Assembly (NCBI RefSeq): GCF_020497125.1
Contig: NC_059075.1
Coordinates: forward strand, 57,431,321 to 57,495,320
DNA: 64,000 nucleotides
Direction of reading: 5' to 3'
Source of the DNA: Mauremys mutica
Lineage: Eukaryota > Chordata > Testudines > Geoemydidae
Below the pieces are notes generated by a model. That model worked only from the letters and a program-made list of their open reading frames with translations. It was not told the DNA's origin and made no database searches. The position numbers and the translations under genes were made by a program. Position 1 is the stretch's first letter; the number at the start of each line of letters is the position of its first letter. Positions 44,693 through 55,150 of the stretch are shown in pieces.

Positions 44693-45110
44693 GGGCTGTC
44701 AAGCGAATAAAAAAATTGTGATTAATTGCACGATTAATCACACTGTTAAACAATATATTGTTTCTATTACAACACAGACTACAAAGTGTACAGTGCTCAC
44801 TTTATATTTATTTTTATTACAAATATTTGCACTGTAAAAACAAAAGAAATAGTATTTTTCAATTCACCTGATACAGGTATTGTAGTGCAATCTCTGTCAT
44901 GAAAGTTGAACTTATGTAGAATTATGTACAAAAAATAACTGTATTCAAAACTAAAACAATGTAAAACTTTCGCGCCTACAGGTTCACTTAGAACTACTTC
45001 AGCCAATCGCTCAGACAAACAAGTTTAGTTACAATTTGCAGGAGATAATGCTGCCAACTTCTTGTTTACAATGTCTGCTCAAGCAAAGACGACTGCACTG
45101 ACTGGACTAT
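44693..45110 (-). mobile_element. hAT element, terminal part in minus orientation
   Basis: It begins TAGGGCTGTCAAGCGAATAA followed by ATTAATTGCACGATTAATCA, a hAT terminus I recall from amniote genomes. It continues through an AT-rich UTR to GCCAATCGCTCAGACAAACA and GAGATAATGCTGCC, which on the minus strand encode the C-terminal end of the same transposase family as 43600-44320. The opposite terminus is missing. Confidence 0.65.
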
Positions 45111-45247
45111 CTGAGTAGGTTGGAAGATGGATGCATACCCAAGGGCATACTATACAGGGTGCTATCAGAGGGAACAAGAATAACAGGATGACCTAAACTT
45201 TGCTATTAAGACACATGAAAGTGAAATACAAAGGAATTTTAGAAGAA

Positions 45248-45409
45248 GGACTTGTCGGCAGGGGAGATACCATGATCATGAAGGTGGTTTTTCCAGGGTG
45301 AGGCTCATCCATTGCACTGCGGGTGTGCTGACCCCTGCGATTTCCCCAAATGCGGGAAACTCGACTGCATAATTTGTGGTAGTGGGGTCTGGGTTCGCGC
45401 TCTCCCCTG
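45248..45409 (+). pseudogene. RNU1: U1 snRNA-like sequence (probable pseudogene)
   Basis: About 162 bases align along the full length of the 164-base vertebrate U1 snRNA. They include GGCAGGGGAGATACCATGAT, TGACCCCTGCGATTTCCCCA, AATGCGGGAAACTCGACTGC and the Sm site AATTTGTGG at 45371-45379. The 3' end matches stem-loop IV (TTCGCGCTCTCCCCTG). The 5' end, which pairs with 5' splice sites, is changed from ACTTACCTGG to ACTTGTCGG. The U1A-binding loop reads ATTGCACTGC instead of ATTGCACTCC, and the U1-70K loop has one change (ATCATGAAG). No convincing snRNA proximal element or 3' box is visible. Most likely it is a dispersed pseudogene inside the RYR3 intron. Confidence 0.85.
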
Positions 45410-47205
45410 GCAACTGGTTGTCGTATAGTGTACTTTTAGATGCATTTTTATTTCATTTTTACAAACAAAGCTAGCTCTGGTGCAGAATGATGAGTAAGCT
45501 TGTGCCAAAGATTTAGAGCACAGGAAAACAAAGAACAGATGGAATTTGGGGGAAGAGAAAATTCATGCTGGAGTGGAAGTGTATGGATCCCAATGAAGTC
45601 AGTGGCAAACTTCCTATTGATTTCAATAGGGTAAGGATTTTCATACTTTTCATTCAGCCATAATATTACAAATTAGAAAAGAAAATAAGAAGAAATCAGA
45701 GAAGAAAAGAGCTACCCCAAATTCTTTATTCTTTGTAGTCCTGTGGGACTGCTGTACATCTGCCTCTCCCCCCAAAAACTAGTATGAAATTTTATTTCTT
45801 AAAAAAAGAATACTTGCAGTCTTCATCTATTCTACTGTAATAAGTAACAAAAATGTATATCAATTATCCACGTTATAATAAAAATCTTTGATACTTGCTT
45901 CAGTGGGCCAATAATTAGTATGGCTATTTTTATCTTTGCTTGATGGTGTGTTTGCAGATTAGTGAGCTGTTCTGTGAGGGGGAACATTAAGGGTTAGTTA
46001 ATTTCAGTTACATTCAGAAAACAATGCATGTTCTGTGCTGCTGAACAATAATTATCCATTCTATAGCACCTTTAGCTCAGGAGGTGGAGCTAAAAGTCAC
46101 TTATTTCACCTGGACTTGATCCTGTCCTGCAGTTGCATGGTCTTTTCCCTCCTGGAGATATTTGGGGACAACTTTAGAAGTGTACAGGCCCCTTGGTCAT
46201 GTGCTATAGTTATTAGCTGAATTTAAGGAGGGTGGTAGTTTGTATAACTAATAATGGAGTAGACCATGGTGTGCAGATTTCCACCTCCCCAAGTGGAAGG
46301 ATAGGTGAAATGCCTCCATGATATTTTAAATGCCCTCCCATCTGGACCCTACATGGGCTTCTCCACAAGTATGGGGTCTGTACTGGGAGCAGAGGGAAAC
46401 CAGGTGGGTCGTGGGGAGGATTGAGTAGGCTGGGTGTGGGCCTAAGGAGGGGTATGCACAGTGTCTAATGTCTGGCCCCAGATAGATTCTCTGGAGAAGA
46501 TTGTACAGCCCAGGCATAATCTCTTTTCCATGGAACCTCTCCCCTGGGTCCCATTATACAATGGGATTATGGAAGAGGGTTATATAGGGTTTGAGATAAA
46601 GATACTTCAGTTGATGGACTAATGGTGTGTTCGGATATAGCAAATATTGTTTTCTAAGTACCACTATTACCAGAATTCTGCTTTATCAAATAGACCACTA
46701 ACAAACCTCAACTAATGCACAACATTAAGAGTCTGAGATAAATTGTTTTAAGAGTGTATTCATCATTTAAAAGATGTCATGTTTCAAACATTTCAGTTGG
46801 GTATGTACATCCCCTAACAAAATAGGAGCAGGATGGGAGGGAACGATTCTTTAGTGTCAGCTGTGATGTCTTAATCAACTAGACTGACACCATCAAATTA
46901 ATTTCAGATAGACTACTAAACAGCTATCAAATGGTAACAATGTTTCCTACTGACCAGGGTGGAATTTAGATTAGTAAACTAGATTCCATTACCAGTTTCC
47001 TGAGCCAAGTGGTTCAAACAAAATCTAGATGGTTATCTTACTAATAAAAAAATTAAAATATATTTGGTTCATAGGACAAAGGATGGAGAATTGTCATTTT
47101 GTTTGGTTTATCCTAGAGATTATATTAACATATTTGTATTCAGCACTGGTTGTTAACACTAATGCTAGTTGAACCCTTATATTATCAAACCTTTTTTTTT
47201 TCCAG
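45410..47205. other. Intron, nothing clear
   Basis: AT-rich intron between the U1-like copy and the next exon. A 'AGTGGCAAACTTCCTATTGATTTCAATAGG' unit near 45600 resembles a widespread amniote palindromic repeat. No gene. Confidence 0.5.
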
Positions 47206-47301
47206 CTGCCCTCATTCGTGGTAACAGAAATAACTGCACCCAGTTTTCCAATAACCTCGATTGGCTAATCAGTAAATTGGATAGACTAGAATCTTCCTCA
47301 G
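47206..47301 (+). CDS. RYR3: RYR3 exon, RIH domain ([20 protein letters not shown])
   Basis: A strong polypyrimidine tract (nine or more T) and TCCAG precede this 96-base exon. It completes Ala and reads [20 protein letters not shown], then [11 protein letters not shown], leaving one base before [25 protein letters not shown] is strictly conserved in all ryanodine receptors and lies in the RIH helical repeats of the cytoplasmic N-terminal solenoid. [17 protein letters not shown] matches RYR3. Confidence 0.94.
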
Positions 47302-47521
47302 GTAAGACCCATTTTATAAAAATAAGGTGTTGCTATTGATAATTCTATTACATTCCGTAAAAAGGAAAAGTTTTGCTTGAAAAAATAGTAAGCATCAGAA
47401 AACAGCCTTTCTTGCATGAAAATAAAATTAAAGCCCATCTCTCAAATTAACAAACTGTTCTTTTTTTAAGTAAATCTCTCAGATTAACAGTCTGTTCCTT
47501 TTTAGCCTATCATTTTATTCT

Positions 47522-47656
47522 CCTTGCCAGAGGATGTTGTGAAGGCCAAGACTATAACAGGGTTCAAAAAAGAACTGGATAAGTTTATGGAGGAGAGGTC
47601 CATCAATGGCTAAATGGACCTTTGGTCTGACCCGGTATGGCCGGGCTTATGTTCCA
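47522..47656 (+). mobile_element. CR1 3'-end fragment
   Basis: It reads the ORF2 C-terminus (GAGGATGTTGTGAAGGCCAA, TTCAAAAAAGAACTGGATAA) and the 3' UTR GGACCTTTGGTCTGACCCGG, ending at CTTATGTTC. It is strongly 5'-truncated, as is usual for CR1. Confidence 0.8.
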
Positions 47657-48272
47657 GCCCTCCTCCACTTTTTCCTTTGAATTTTCTTTTTCTTAATTTT
47701 CCTAGTAGCATCACAGTCAAAGAACCCTGAAATTAATTAATGATATCATATGATTCATAGTACTGCACAGTGGTAGTACTCCACAGCTACCAAAATAATT
47801 GCAATTAGCTTAGGTACTGTTTGTTGCTCAGTCCCAGCAAATAACACCAAGAAAACTGTATACATAAAAATCAGTTTTAAAGAAGTTTACAATAAAATAC
47901 AGTTTGTTAGGAAGACTATTTACTTCAGTGACTAGCTGAAGCGAATTTTGCTTTTTCTCTGTGTTTTTACCAAGATTTATGTCAAGAAAATCATAAATTA
48001 TAGTTTCAAGGTGCATTTTAACTTCCTGTCATAGACAAAAAAAATTTTTAACCAGAGAATTAAATTCAAAAGTAAATCATATCATATCTTCAGCAGGCTT
48101 TAAGGACCAGCTGAGTTCATTCTTTTTAGTCTGGAAATATTGAATAGACTGAGTAAGAGAAGATATGATTATTTTTCCCTTAGGATGTTCTTTTTTCTTT
48201 CCCATGTTCTTAAATTGTATTCAGTTCTGCAGATTGTTTAATGTCTAAATGATTTTTGTGGCATTCATATAG
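47657..48272. other. Intron, nothing recognised
   Basis: AT-rich; ends in the CATATAG acceptor. Confidence 0.55.
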
Positions 48273-48391
48273 GTATTTTGGAAGTATTACATTGCATCTT
48301 GATTGAAAGTCCAGAGGCTTTAAATTTGATAGCAGAGGAACATATCAAGTCTATTATTTCATTGCTGGATAAGCATGGACGCAATCATAAG
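48273..48391 (+). CDS. RYR3: RYR3 exon, RIH domain ([17 protein letters not shown])
   Basis: This exon follows CATATAG, completes Gly and reads [20 protein letters not shown], then [19 protein letters not shown]. It ends in phase 0 at GTATGA (119 bases). The [19 protein letters not shown] run, completed by the next exon, is one of the most conserved blocks in the RYR N-terminus. The intron before it is under 1 kb and contains only a CR1 tail. Confidence 0.94.
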
Positions 48392-49329
48392 GTATGATTT
48401 GAGAAATATAAGACATATTTGTAATATCAAGAATAAGTTACAGAAAAAAGTGAATGAGTCTCTATAATGCTACCTATGTGATACATAGTGTCCTTAAATA
48501 TATTTTAAAAACCCATAGTGAAGAATACATATTAAATTGCTTTGCAAAGAACAAAATGAAATATGTGAGATCTATAATTGCTTTTCTGTGTAAAATAAAT
48601 CAGTGTGTGTAGGAGACTGGGTCTTCAAAACATCCTTTCTATGCATGAGCAGCACATTTGTGTCTGTTATAAATATTGATAGGCAACCAAATAATGTGTC
48701 AGGATAAGTAAAAAGCTACATGTAAATGTAATCTAGGACCTTGAGACTGTAAATTACTGTCATATGGGTTCATGAGTCCACCTGCGTGGAGTAACTTGCA
48801 GCCTTGGGGTCTAAGTTCACGGCTGAAGGACTTGCTCTACTGTTTTCATACATCTAACAAGACAGAGCTCAATCCTACAAGCCCTTATTCAGATAAAAAG
48901 TTCCATTGTCTTTTTCATGTGACTATTCATGTGAGCAAGGATTGGGCTCTGAGACTTTTGTAATTAATTTTTTACCATGACCAGGGATCACATGATACAG
49001 AAGGCCATAATCTGATCTCATTTACACTAGTGTAAATCCATAGAATTCAATAAATTAATCTGGATTTACATGGGCAAAGTCCACCCAGAATGAGGAATGA
49101 TATATTAGGATTTATACATTCAAATATACAAAAGCAGAAATCAGAATATTAAGATAATATATTTTAAGAAAAGTTTCTTCCAACTACATAACTAATTTAT
49201 CCTGAAAAAGTAAATGAATATTTAATAAAAGCTCCTTTTAAAAAATATACACATCATTTAAAAGGTTCTTACTGTCACCTAAAATCTAACTCTTAAAATG
49301 TATTGAATTGGTCTTGCAGATTAATACTG
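48392..49329. other. Intron, nothing clear
   Basis: The stretch near 49005-49075 (ATCTCATTTACACTAGTGTA and TGGATTTACATGGGCAAAGT) resembles a common palindromic amniote repeat. Otherwise unrecognised. Confidence 0.5.
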
Positions 49330-50236
49330 TCCCATGGATTGTAAACAAAGTGTCTAGTGAAGTACTGCAGAGATCTTTGGTAGATCAGGTTTTATTTAAT
49401 ATCTTAATTATCTACAACAGTGTGTGTACAGCATGTTAATGAAATTAACAGATAATGCTAAATTGGGAAGAGTTTTGAGCACCAGTGAACACAGAGAAAT
49501 AATCCAAAATGACCTAGAGATATTAGAAATAGGAGCAGAACACAACAAAATTCAAGTTGGAAAATCTATATTTGAAGGGAAAATTTTAAAACACCGATAT
49601 GAAGTAGGCGAGAGAAATCTGGAAAGCAATAATACTCCAGAAATTATTGAAGAAATAGTGGGAAGCAAAGTAGATAAGGGTATGAAATGTACTGTGGCAG
49701 CAAAAAAGGCCAACACAATTTGTAGCTGTATCAAGAATTGGCATCACATTACACAACAGAGAATAATTCTCTGGTGTGACTGCAGTTGGAATATTACATG
49801 CAGTTCTGGGAACTTTAATATCTGGATGATATTGTCAAGTTGGAGGATGATTAGAGAAGAGGAACCACAATGTTTAGTGGGCTGGAACTTTTTACAGAGA
49901 AAGATTATAAGAATTAAATATGGTATAGCTTTCTACATTATAGTATATAGTCTAAAAATATCAGGAGGTTATAAACTCCATTTAGGAAACGTTTAGACCA
50001 ATACAAGGTGACATAACTAGAAGTATGCAGTTAAAATTAAGAAAAGGAAAAATTTAGCTGATTATCAGGAAATACTGCCTGTCAGCAAGATCTGTAATGT
50101 GAAATGGTCTCTTAAGAAATCCCTTCAGTTAGAACATTTAAATGTAGACATCATAATGAGTATTAAAAATACAAAAGGGAACAATTCTGCATTGGCAGGA
50201 AAAGGGGCTAGATGGCCTTTCCATCTATAATGACTA
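49330..50236 (+). mobile_element. Old CR1 fragment (C-terminal RT and 3' end)
   Basis: A 190-codon frame at 49424-49996 has LTDNAKLGRVLSTSEHREII followed by KCTVAAKKANTICSCIK, corresponding to FADDTKLG and CA-AAKKAN-ILGCI of CR1 RT. The 3' end GGGGCTAGATGGCCTTTCCATC then CTATGATTCTG is a CR1 tail. Heavily diverged. Confidence 0.7.
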
Positions 50237-50264
50237 TGATTCTGCATCATAGGCTGATTAAACA

Positions 50265-50295
50265 TTTTTATTTATTTATTTATTTATTTATTTTT
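50265..50295. repeat. (TTTA)n microsatellite
   Basis: Six to seven TTTA units just after the CR1 fragment. Confidence 0.85.
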
Positions 50296-50399
50296 GTTAT
50301 TCTGGGAACAATGTTTCAATTGCCTGCTAGATTTGAAACTCTGTCTTGTAGTAAGAAATATCAAACAAGAAATCTCATTAACCTAATTGGATCTAAACA

Positions 50400-50583
50400 T
50401 GGGGTATAGGTCAGTGGTTTGAGCATTGGCCTGATAAACTCAGGGTTGTAAGTTCAGTCCTTGAGGGGGCTACTTAGGGATCTGGGGCAAAATCAGTACT
50501 TGGTCCTGCTAGTGAAAGCAGTGGGCAGGACTCAATGATCCTTCAAGGTCCCTTCCAGTTCTATGAGTTAGGTATATCTCCAT
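50400..50583 (+). mobile_element. tRNA-derived SINE, tortoise / Cry I type
   Basis: The head GGTCAGTGGTTTGAGCATTG carries an A-box-like segment and GGGTTGTAAGTTCAGTCC a B-box-like segment, spaced as in a tRNA. The body (CTTAGGGATCTGGGGCAAAA, AGTACTTGGTCCTGCTAGTG) and the tail TTCCAGTTCTATGAGTTAGG then TATATCTCC match what I recall of the cryptodiran turtle Cry I SINE. The tail is shared with its partner LINE. It is the clearest lineage marker in the window. Confidence 0.8.
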
Positions 50584-51479
50584 ATATATTTAAAACATTC
50601 TTTGTTTGTCTGGAGTAATATTGATATTCAGGGGTGAGTTCTGACAAGCAGTCAGAGAATTATGCAGCATGGATTGATTTAAATCAATGGGTGTTAGGTT
50701 CCTAATTTGTATATGAACTTTTGAAAATCCCTCTAGCATCTCTCTGTATCCTTAGGTGCCTAAACACTTATGAAGATCTGGCCCTGTGTCCTTTGAGATT
50801 TTCAGATTGTAGATTTCATCCTGTCCTACCTGGTTTTCCTCTATACTGATTGGAAGAAGAAAACAAGCTTTCCTGTTTTTTCAACTCCCAATCCATTTCT
50901 CAACTTTCCCAAATTAAGAAAATGTTTTCTCTGTACCTGCAAGCTAAACTGAAACCAAAGTAATTAAGCCAAAAGCTTTACTATACAACAGAAACACAAA
51001 GTACTTACATTTGGAAAAATGTAAAATAAACAAATTTATCCATTGTAAAGACTGAGGATAAATAGAGATACTTATTTAATATAATGCATGACTTATTTAC
51101 AAAACTTAAGTTGACCTCAGAAGCTTCCCCCCGCTTCTGTATGCAATTAAAAGAGAAGCACCCCTAACTCATTAAAATTTGAGTAGGTCTTTTTGATGCA
51201 CCATATTTTTGCTTTTATTTTGAATGATTTTAATAGATTATAATAAATGTAGAACTTAACATAGGTTATCATAATTTTAAATTTACTTTTAAACAGGTGT
51301 ATTTTTTAAAATAAAAATGTATTAATTAAAAAATCTGATATAAATTTTGTAAAAATGATTAATTTAAAAGAAAAAATTGTTTTTTTAATCCACCCTGGAA
51401 CTTTGGTCATCAATTGCATGAACAGGATGTAAGCAATATACACATCCTGTAAATATTTAGTACCTCATTCTCATTTAGA
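50584..51479. other. Intron, nothing clear
   Basis: AT-rich; 'TTAGGTGCCTAAACACTTATGAAGATCTGG' near 50753 resembles a hAT-derived amniote repeat. Confidence 0.45.
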
Positions 51480-51713
51480 GTATGTGTACCCTGCAAAAAA
51501 TGTGTGTTCGTAAATTGTTAGCTAACCCTCATTACATAACCTGAATTAAAATAGCAGTGAAGACACAACAACTCAGCTTTTAACTTGGGTTAACAGCTCA
51601 AGTCAACCCTAGGCTGCCATGTAGCAGAGTTAAAAGGAGAGTTGGTGTGTCTTCACTACTATTTTAATCCAAGTTAAGAATATGCCTTTTTTGCAGCATA
51701 GACGTACCCATAC
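51480..51713. mobile_element. MITE-like element with ~20-base inverted ends
   Basis: The left TATGTGTACCCTGCAAAAAA and the right TTTTTTGCAGCATAGACGTA then CCCATA are inverted copies with few mismatches. The interior has ATTAAAATAGCAGTGAAGAC near the left and GTCTTCACTACTATTTTAAT near the right, extending the palindrome. It is non-coding. Confidence 0.7.
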
Positions 51714-52075
51714 ATTAAGGGCCCTTTACATTTCTCTGGCAGCATAAAGGGAACTTAAAGTGAATGTAAACATCAGTGGCCAGGTAGAATCAGAAAGACC
51801 TATTCTTGTGAGATTTATGTCATATTCCATCTTTGCAGACCTAAAGTGTTTTATATAGGTATAAAATTGTATGGGTGCTTGTTTTAACTTATTGTCAACT
51901 CTCTCTATTACAAGCTATGTCCAGTTCATGTTTAACCAAAAATGTTAGAAAAATCACCAAAGTTTTCATGTTATATTTCTCCTGTCTCCTGCATATTTTG
52001 AAAGGAAATTAAATTGAGATCAGGATTGTATTGTAAACAGTTACATTTACTTGACTGTACCCTGATCTGTTTTAG

Positions 52076-52209
52076 GTTCTTGATGTGCTTTGCTCTCTGT
52101 GTCTCTGTAATGGAGTTGCAGTGCGTGCCAATCAGAACTATATATGCGACAATCTACTCCCCCGAAGAGATTTGCTCTTGCAAACCCGTTTGATTAATGA
52201 TGTTACAAG
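52076..52209 (+). CDS. RYR3: RYR3 exon, end of RIH domain ([20 protein letters not shown])
   Basis: The exon starts after GTTTTAG with [20 protein letters not shown], continues [20 protein letters not shown] and NDVT, and leaves AG of a split Ser codon before GTATAG (134 bases). NGVAVR-NQ--I--NLLP-R-LLLQT is invariant across RYRs. A hairpin-forming repeat starts only about 60 bases after the donor. RANQN and [17 protein letters not shown] fit RYR3. Confidence 0.94.
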
Positions 52210-52267
52210 GTATAGTGCAGTGTTTATTTTGTTGCTATATTTGCAAATAAACAAAGCATTAGTATTT

Positions 52268-52492
52268 AGTATCAGAGGGGTAGCCGTGTTAGTCTGGATC
52301 TGTAAAAGCAGCAAAGAGTCCTGTGGCACCTTATAGACTAACAGACGTATTGGGCATTCACCCAGAAAGCTCATGCTCCACTTCGTTGGATGCATGTGAC
52401 ATGCATCCGATGAAGTGGGCATTCACCCAGAAAGCTCATGCTCCAATACGTCTGTTAGTCTATAAGGTGCCACAGCACTCTTTGCTGCTTTT
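52268..52492. repeat. Foldback repeat with hammerhead-like core and a microinverted arm segment
   Basis: It starts AGTATCAGAGGGGTAGCCGT about 60 bases past a RYR3 donor. It is flanked by TTAGTATTT (52259-52267 and 52491-52499 region). The arms are inverted copies around a 21-base palindrome at 52387-52407 (GGATGCATGT-G-ACATGCATCC). The right arm reads CCGATGA, GTGGG, CACCC, GAAA, then GC-TCAT-GC-TC, the order of a small hammerhead. A 27-base block occurs in direct rather than inverted orientation at 52354-52380 and 52419-52445. Confidence 0.75.
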
Positions 52493-52763
52493 AGTATTTA
52501 GTATGACTTTTAATTAAGAAAATACTCTGTTTTGTTCTGGCGATGGAAAATTGTTTCAGTCTTTATTAGCAATCACTGAAAGACATACTCTTTAGGAAAC
52601 TTTTAGATGTTAACTGTTTTTTAAAAGTTTCACATTACTAACAATATAGGAAATGTTCTGGAAACTGTCTTGGAAAAGAAATTGCTTGTTGAATTCCCAC
52701 TTGAAAGGAATGAAAAATGGATTATTTATATAATACATAAGTACACAAAATACAATGCTGTAT

Positions 52764-53151
52764 TGTAACAAGGTTGCTGCAGGGCCCTCTTGGCTCCTGC
52801 CCCTGTTGGGTTGATAAAGTCACTCAGAGACCCTGGGTTCAGTAACCACTGGTGCAGTTTATTTACAGGTCATGCTCCCACTACCTTTTCACCATACAAG
52901 TAGCCCTTTACTGTGTGGGGTGAGGGGAGAGCTACCACCCTGCTTCCTCTCCCTTCCTTTTTCCTTTCTTCCTGCTCCCCAGTGGCTTCCTTCCCCTGAG
53001 GCTTTTATAAAACCCCAGCATAATTAGGCCGCAGCTCTCTCTGCTTCCCCAATTAGGGCCAGGTGGTCTAACCAGCTCCAATTCGCCTCCCTTAATTGGA
53101 GCTGGAGTGACGAGGGCTGGCTCAGCAGTTCCTGCTCAGCACCCTGTCACA
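52764..53151 (-). mobile_element. Probable solo LTR, minus orientation
   Basis: The block runs from TGTAACAAGGTTGC to CACCCTGTCACA. On the minus strand it begins TGTGACAGGGTGCTGAG, has a TATA-like GGGGTTTTATAAAAGCCTC and ends CCTTGTTACA. The flanks TGTAT and AGTAT match at 4 of 5 bases. It has no ORF. It is related by its first bases to the unit at 60320-61113. Confidence 0.62.
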
Positions 53152-53156
53152 AGTAT

Positions 53157-54061
53157 GCACATTGGTGAAGTTTGCAAATAAATAACAGGTCCCTTAGGGA
53201 GAAAGGATCAAGGCAAAAAATAAGTCCAATACAATTATAGTATAATATAGTACAAAAATTGTGTATTACATAAAAGTAATCAATGTTCCTTTTCATTCTC
53301 CATGCACACTAGCTAATAGTACACTATTTTCAAATTAAGAAATTAGTATTAAAAAGTTGATAGACATTAACTGAGCATACTTATGATAACTGGCCTAAAT
53401 TTCTGAGATTTTTGGAGCAGCACTTGAGGGTTTCATATCCAGGTCTCTCCATTGTTTTGGCACTTCTAGCCGACATCTCCTCAGTAATATTATTCAGAGG
53501 AGTCCCATTCCAGTTATCTATGGAGTGGACACCGATGTGCATGATGAGTGAGAACATCACTCTTTCATGAGAGAGAGTGAAACTAACGTCTTTTAGGCTG
53601 TTCCAAAGCAGGGCACTCCTGGATCAGCCTAAGAATATACAGTATGTAAGCATATTGCAAAATAATTTCTGTTTTATCAAGGATTTTATTTCTTCATGTC
53701 TCAACCCCCATCTTTTGGTGTCAGGAAAATAGAAACAATATTTTTTTTTCTTTTTATAGGATATGTTTTTCCTCCATGCATAGCACCCTGGATTTATTTG
53801 TTATTCAGTTCAGCTAAGAATTTGGCACAACTTTTCTCTATCTTTTATTTATTAGTAGTAGTATTTGTTATTTATTATGCAGACATAGAAAGTCATAAAG
53901 CAGATGTAAACTTCTGTCGAGACTGATTCTATGATGGGTCTCCACATCTGAACTCGGGTGTCATAATTGCACAGTGTAGTGTAGTGTCATATTCCAGTAT
54001 TGCAACAAGCCAGGAATACATAGTATAAAATGTACAATCTCATGTATCTCTTCTATTCTAG
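53157..54061. other. Intron, nothing recognised
   Basis: AT-rich intron before the SPRY exon. No repeat family recognised. Confidence 0.55.
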
Positions 54062-54303
54062 CATGAGGCCAAACATATTTTTGGGGGTTGCTGAGGGCTC
54101 TGCACAGTATAAGAAGTGGTACTTCGAACTAATAATCGATCAGGTAGACGCATTTCTGACGGCAGAACCCACTCATCTACGGGTTGGCTGGGCCTCTACA
54201 TCAGGTTATGCTCCTTATCCTGGAGGTGGAGAAGGATGGGGTGGCAATGGTGTTGGTGATGACCTCTACTCCTATGGTTTTGATGGCCTACATTTGTGGT
54301 CTG
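54062..54303 (+). CDS. RYR3: RYR3 exon, first SPRY domain ([20 protein letters not shown])
   Basis: The longest exon here (242 bases) follows TTCTATTCTAG. It completes Ser and reads [60 protein letters not shown] and [20 protein letters not shown], leaving one base before GTAAGT. YKKWYFE and THLRVGWA followed by GDD--SYGFDG are the core strands of SPRY1, a protein-interaction domain at the clamp region of the channel. The upstream ORF frame extends into intron, so the acceptor rather than an ATG defines the start. Confidence 0.95.
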
Positions 54304-55150
54304 GTAAGTACTCTTCAGGCATATTTTTCAATTATTCTTACCAATAACCTTCAAAAAATTAGTATTCAGGAATAATATATCCCAAAATATTACTCCCAGA
54401 TCATCATTACTCCATTGCATGCTATTTCGCAATGAGCCAGATTCCACTCTCCAATGCACAGGTTGGATTATTCTGGAATTCTACCTCTATAAATGGAATC
54501 AAATTCCTAGGCCATTGTTTTTATCAACTTGTCATTATCTAACCTAGTCAGTTTTCTATCTGCATGGGGACATGTAGTGCACTGGATCCATGCATGGAAC
54601 TCCCATTGACATGCAAATCTACAGCAATATAGGGCCCTTAGTGTGCCTGAGAGTAGCAGATTATTGAATTATATCATGTGTGGGATAACAAACAACACAA
54701 ATTAATAACATTCAAGATCAGTGAATGTTACCTTACTGTGTAATACAGTATTTCATTATGATGCCACAAGGTGGAATTTCTGTTTTATTCAGTTAGGGTT
54801 TTTCAGCACAATTTTCTAGGTTATAAAAAAGCAATGTTAAAAGAACTATATTCAGTTTGCAAAGTCAAGCACTCAAAAGTTAGAAAATGCCATAATTAAG
54901 GTTTCCTGTACAAGCTTAATTGGCCCACTTGTATGTGCACATTGTGATAAAGTCTTTAATGGCATGATCACACATTTCATTTTCACAGGACTCCTGCCTC
55001 ATCCAGTATACAAGATGGACCCTGCTCACTTAATGAGCATCTATAAAATCTTTTGTGTTCTCCTTGTTCAGTGTGTGGGGCATGCCTTATTTATTACACA
55101 TTATTCAAACACTGCTCAGAAGTTAGGATTATTAATTTCCACATGGGTTT
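54304..55150. other. Intron, nothing recognised
   Basis: AT-rich intron downstream of the SPRY1 exon. No gene or repeat recognised. Confidence 0.55.

Noticed and set aside
52268..52492. CRISPR-like repeat array
   Set aside because: The repeated segments are one hairpin's arms in a vertebrate intron, with no regular spacers.
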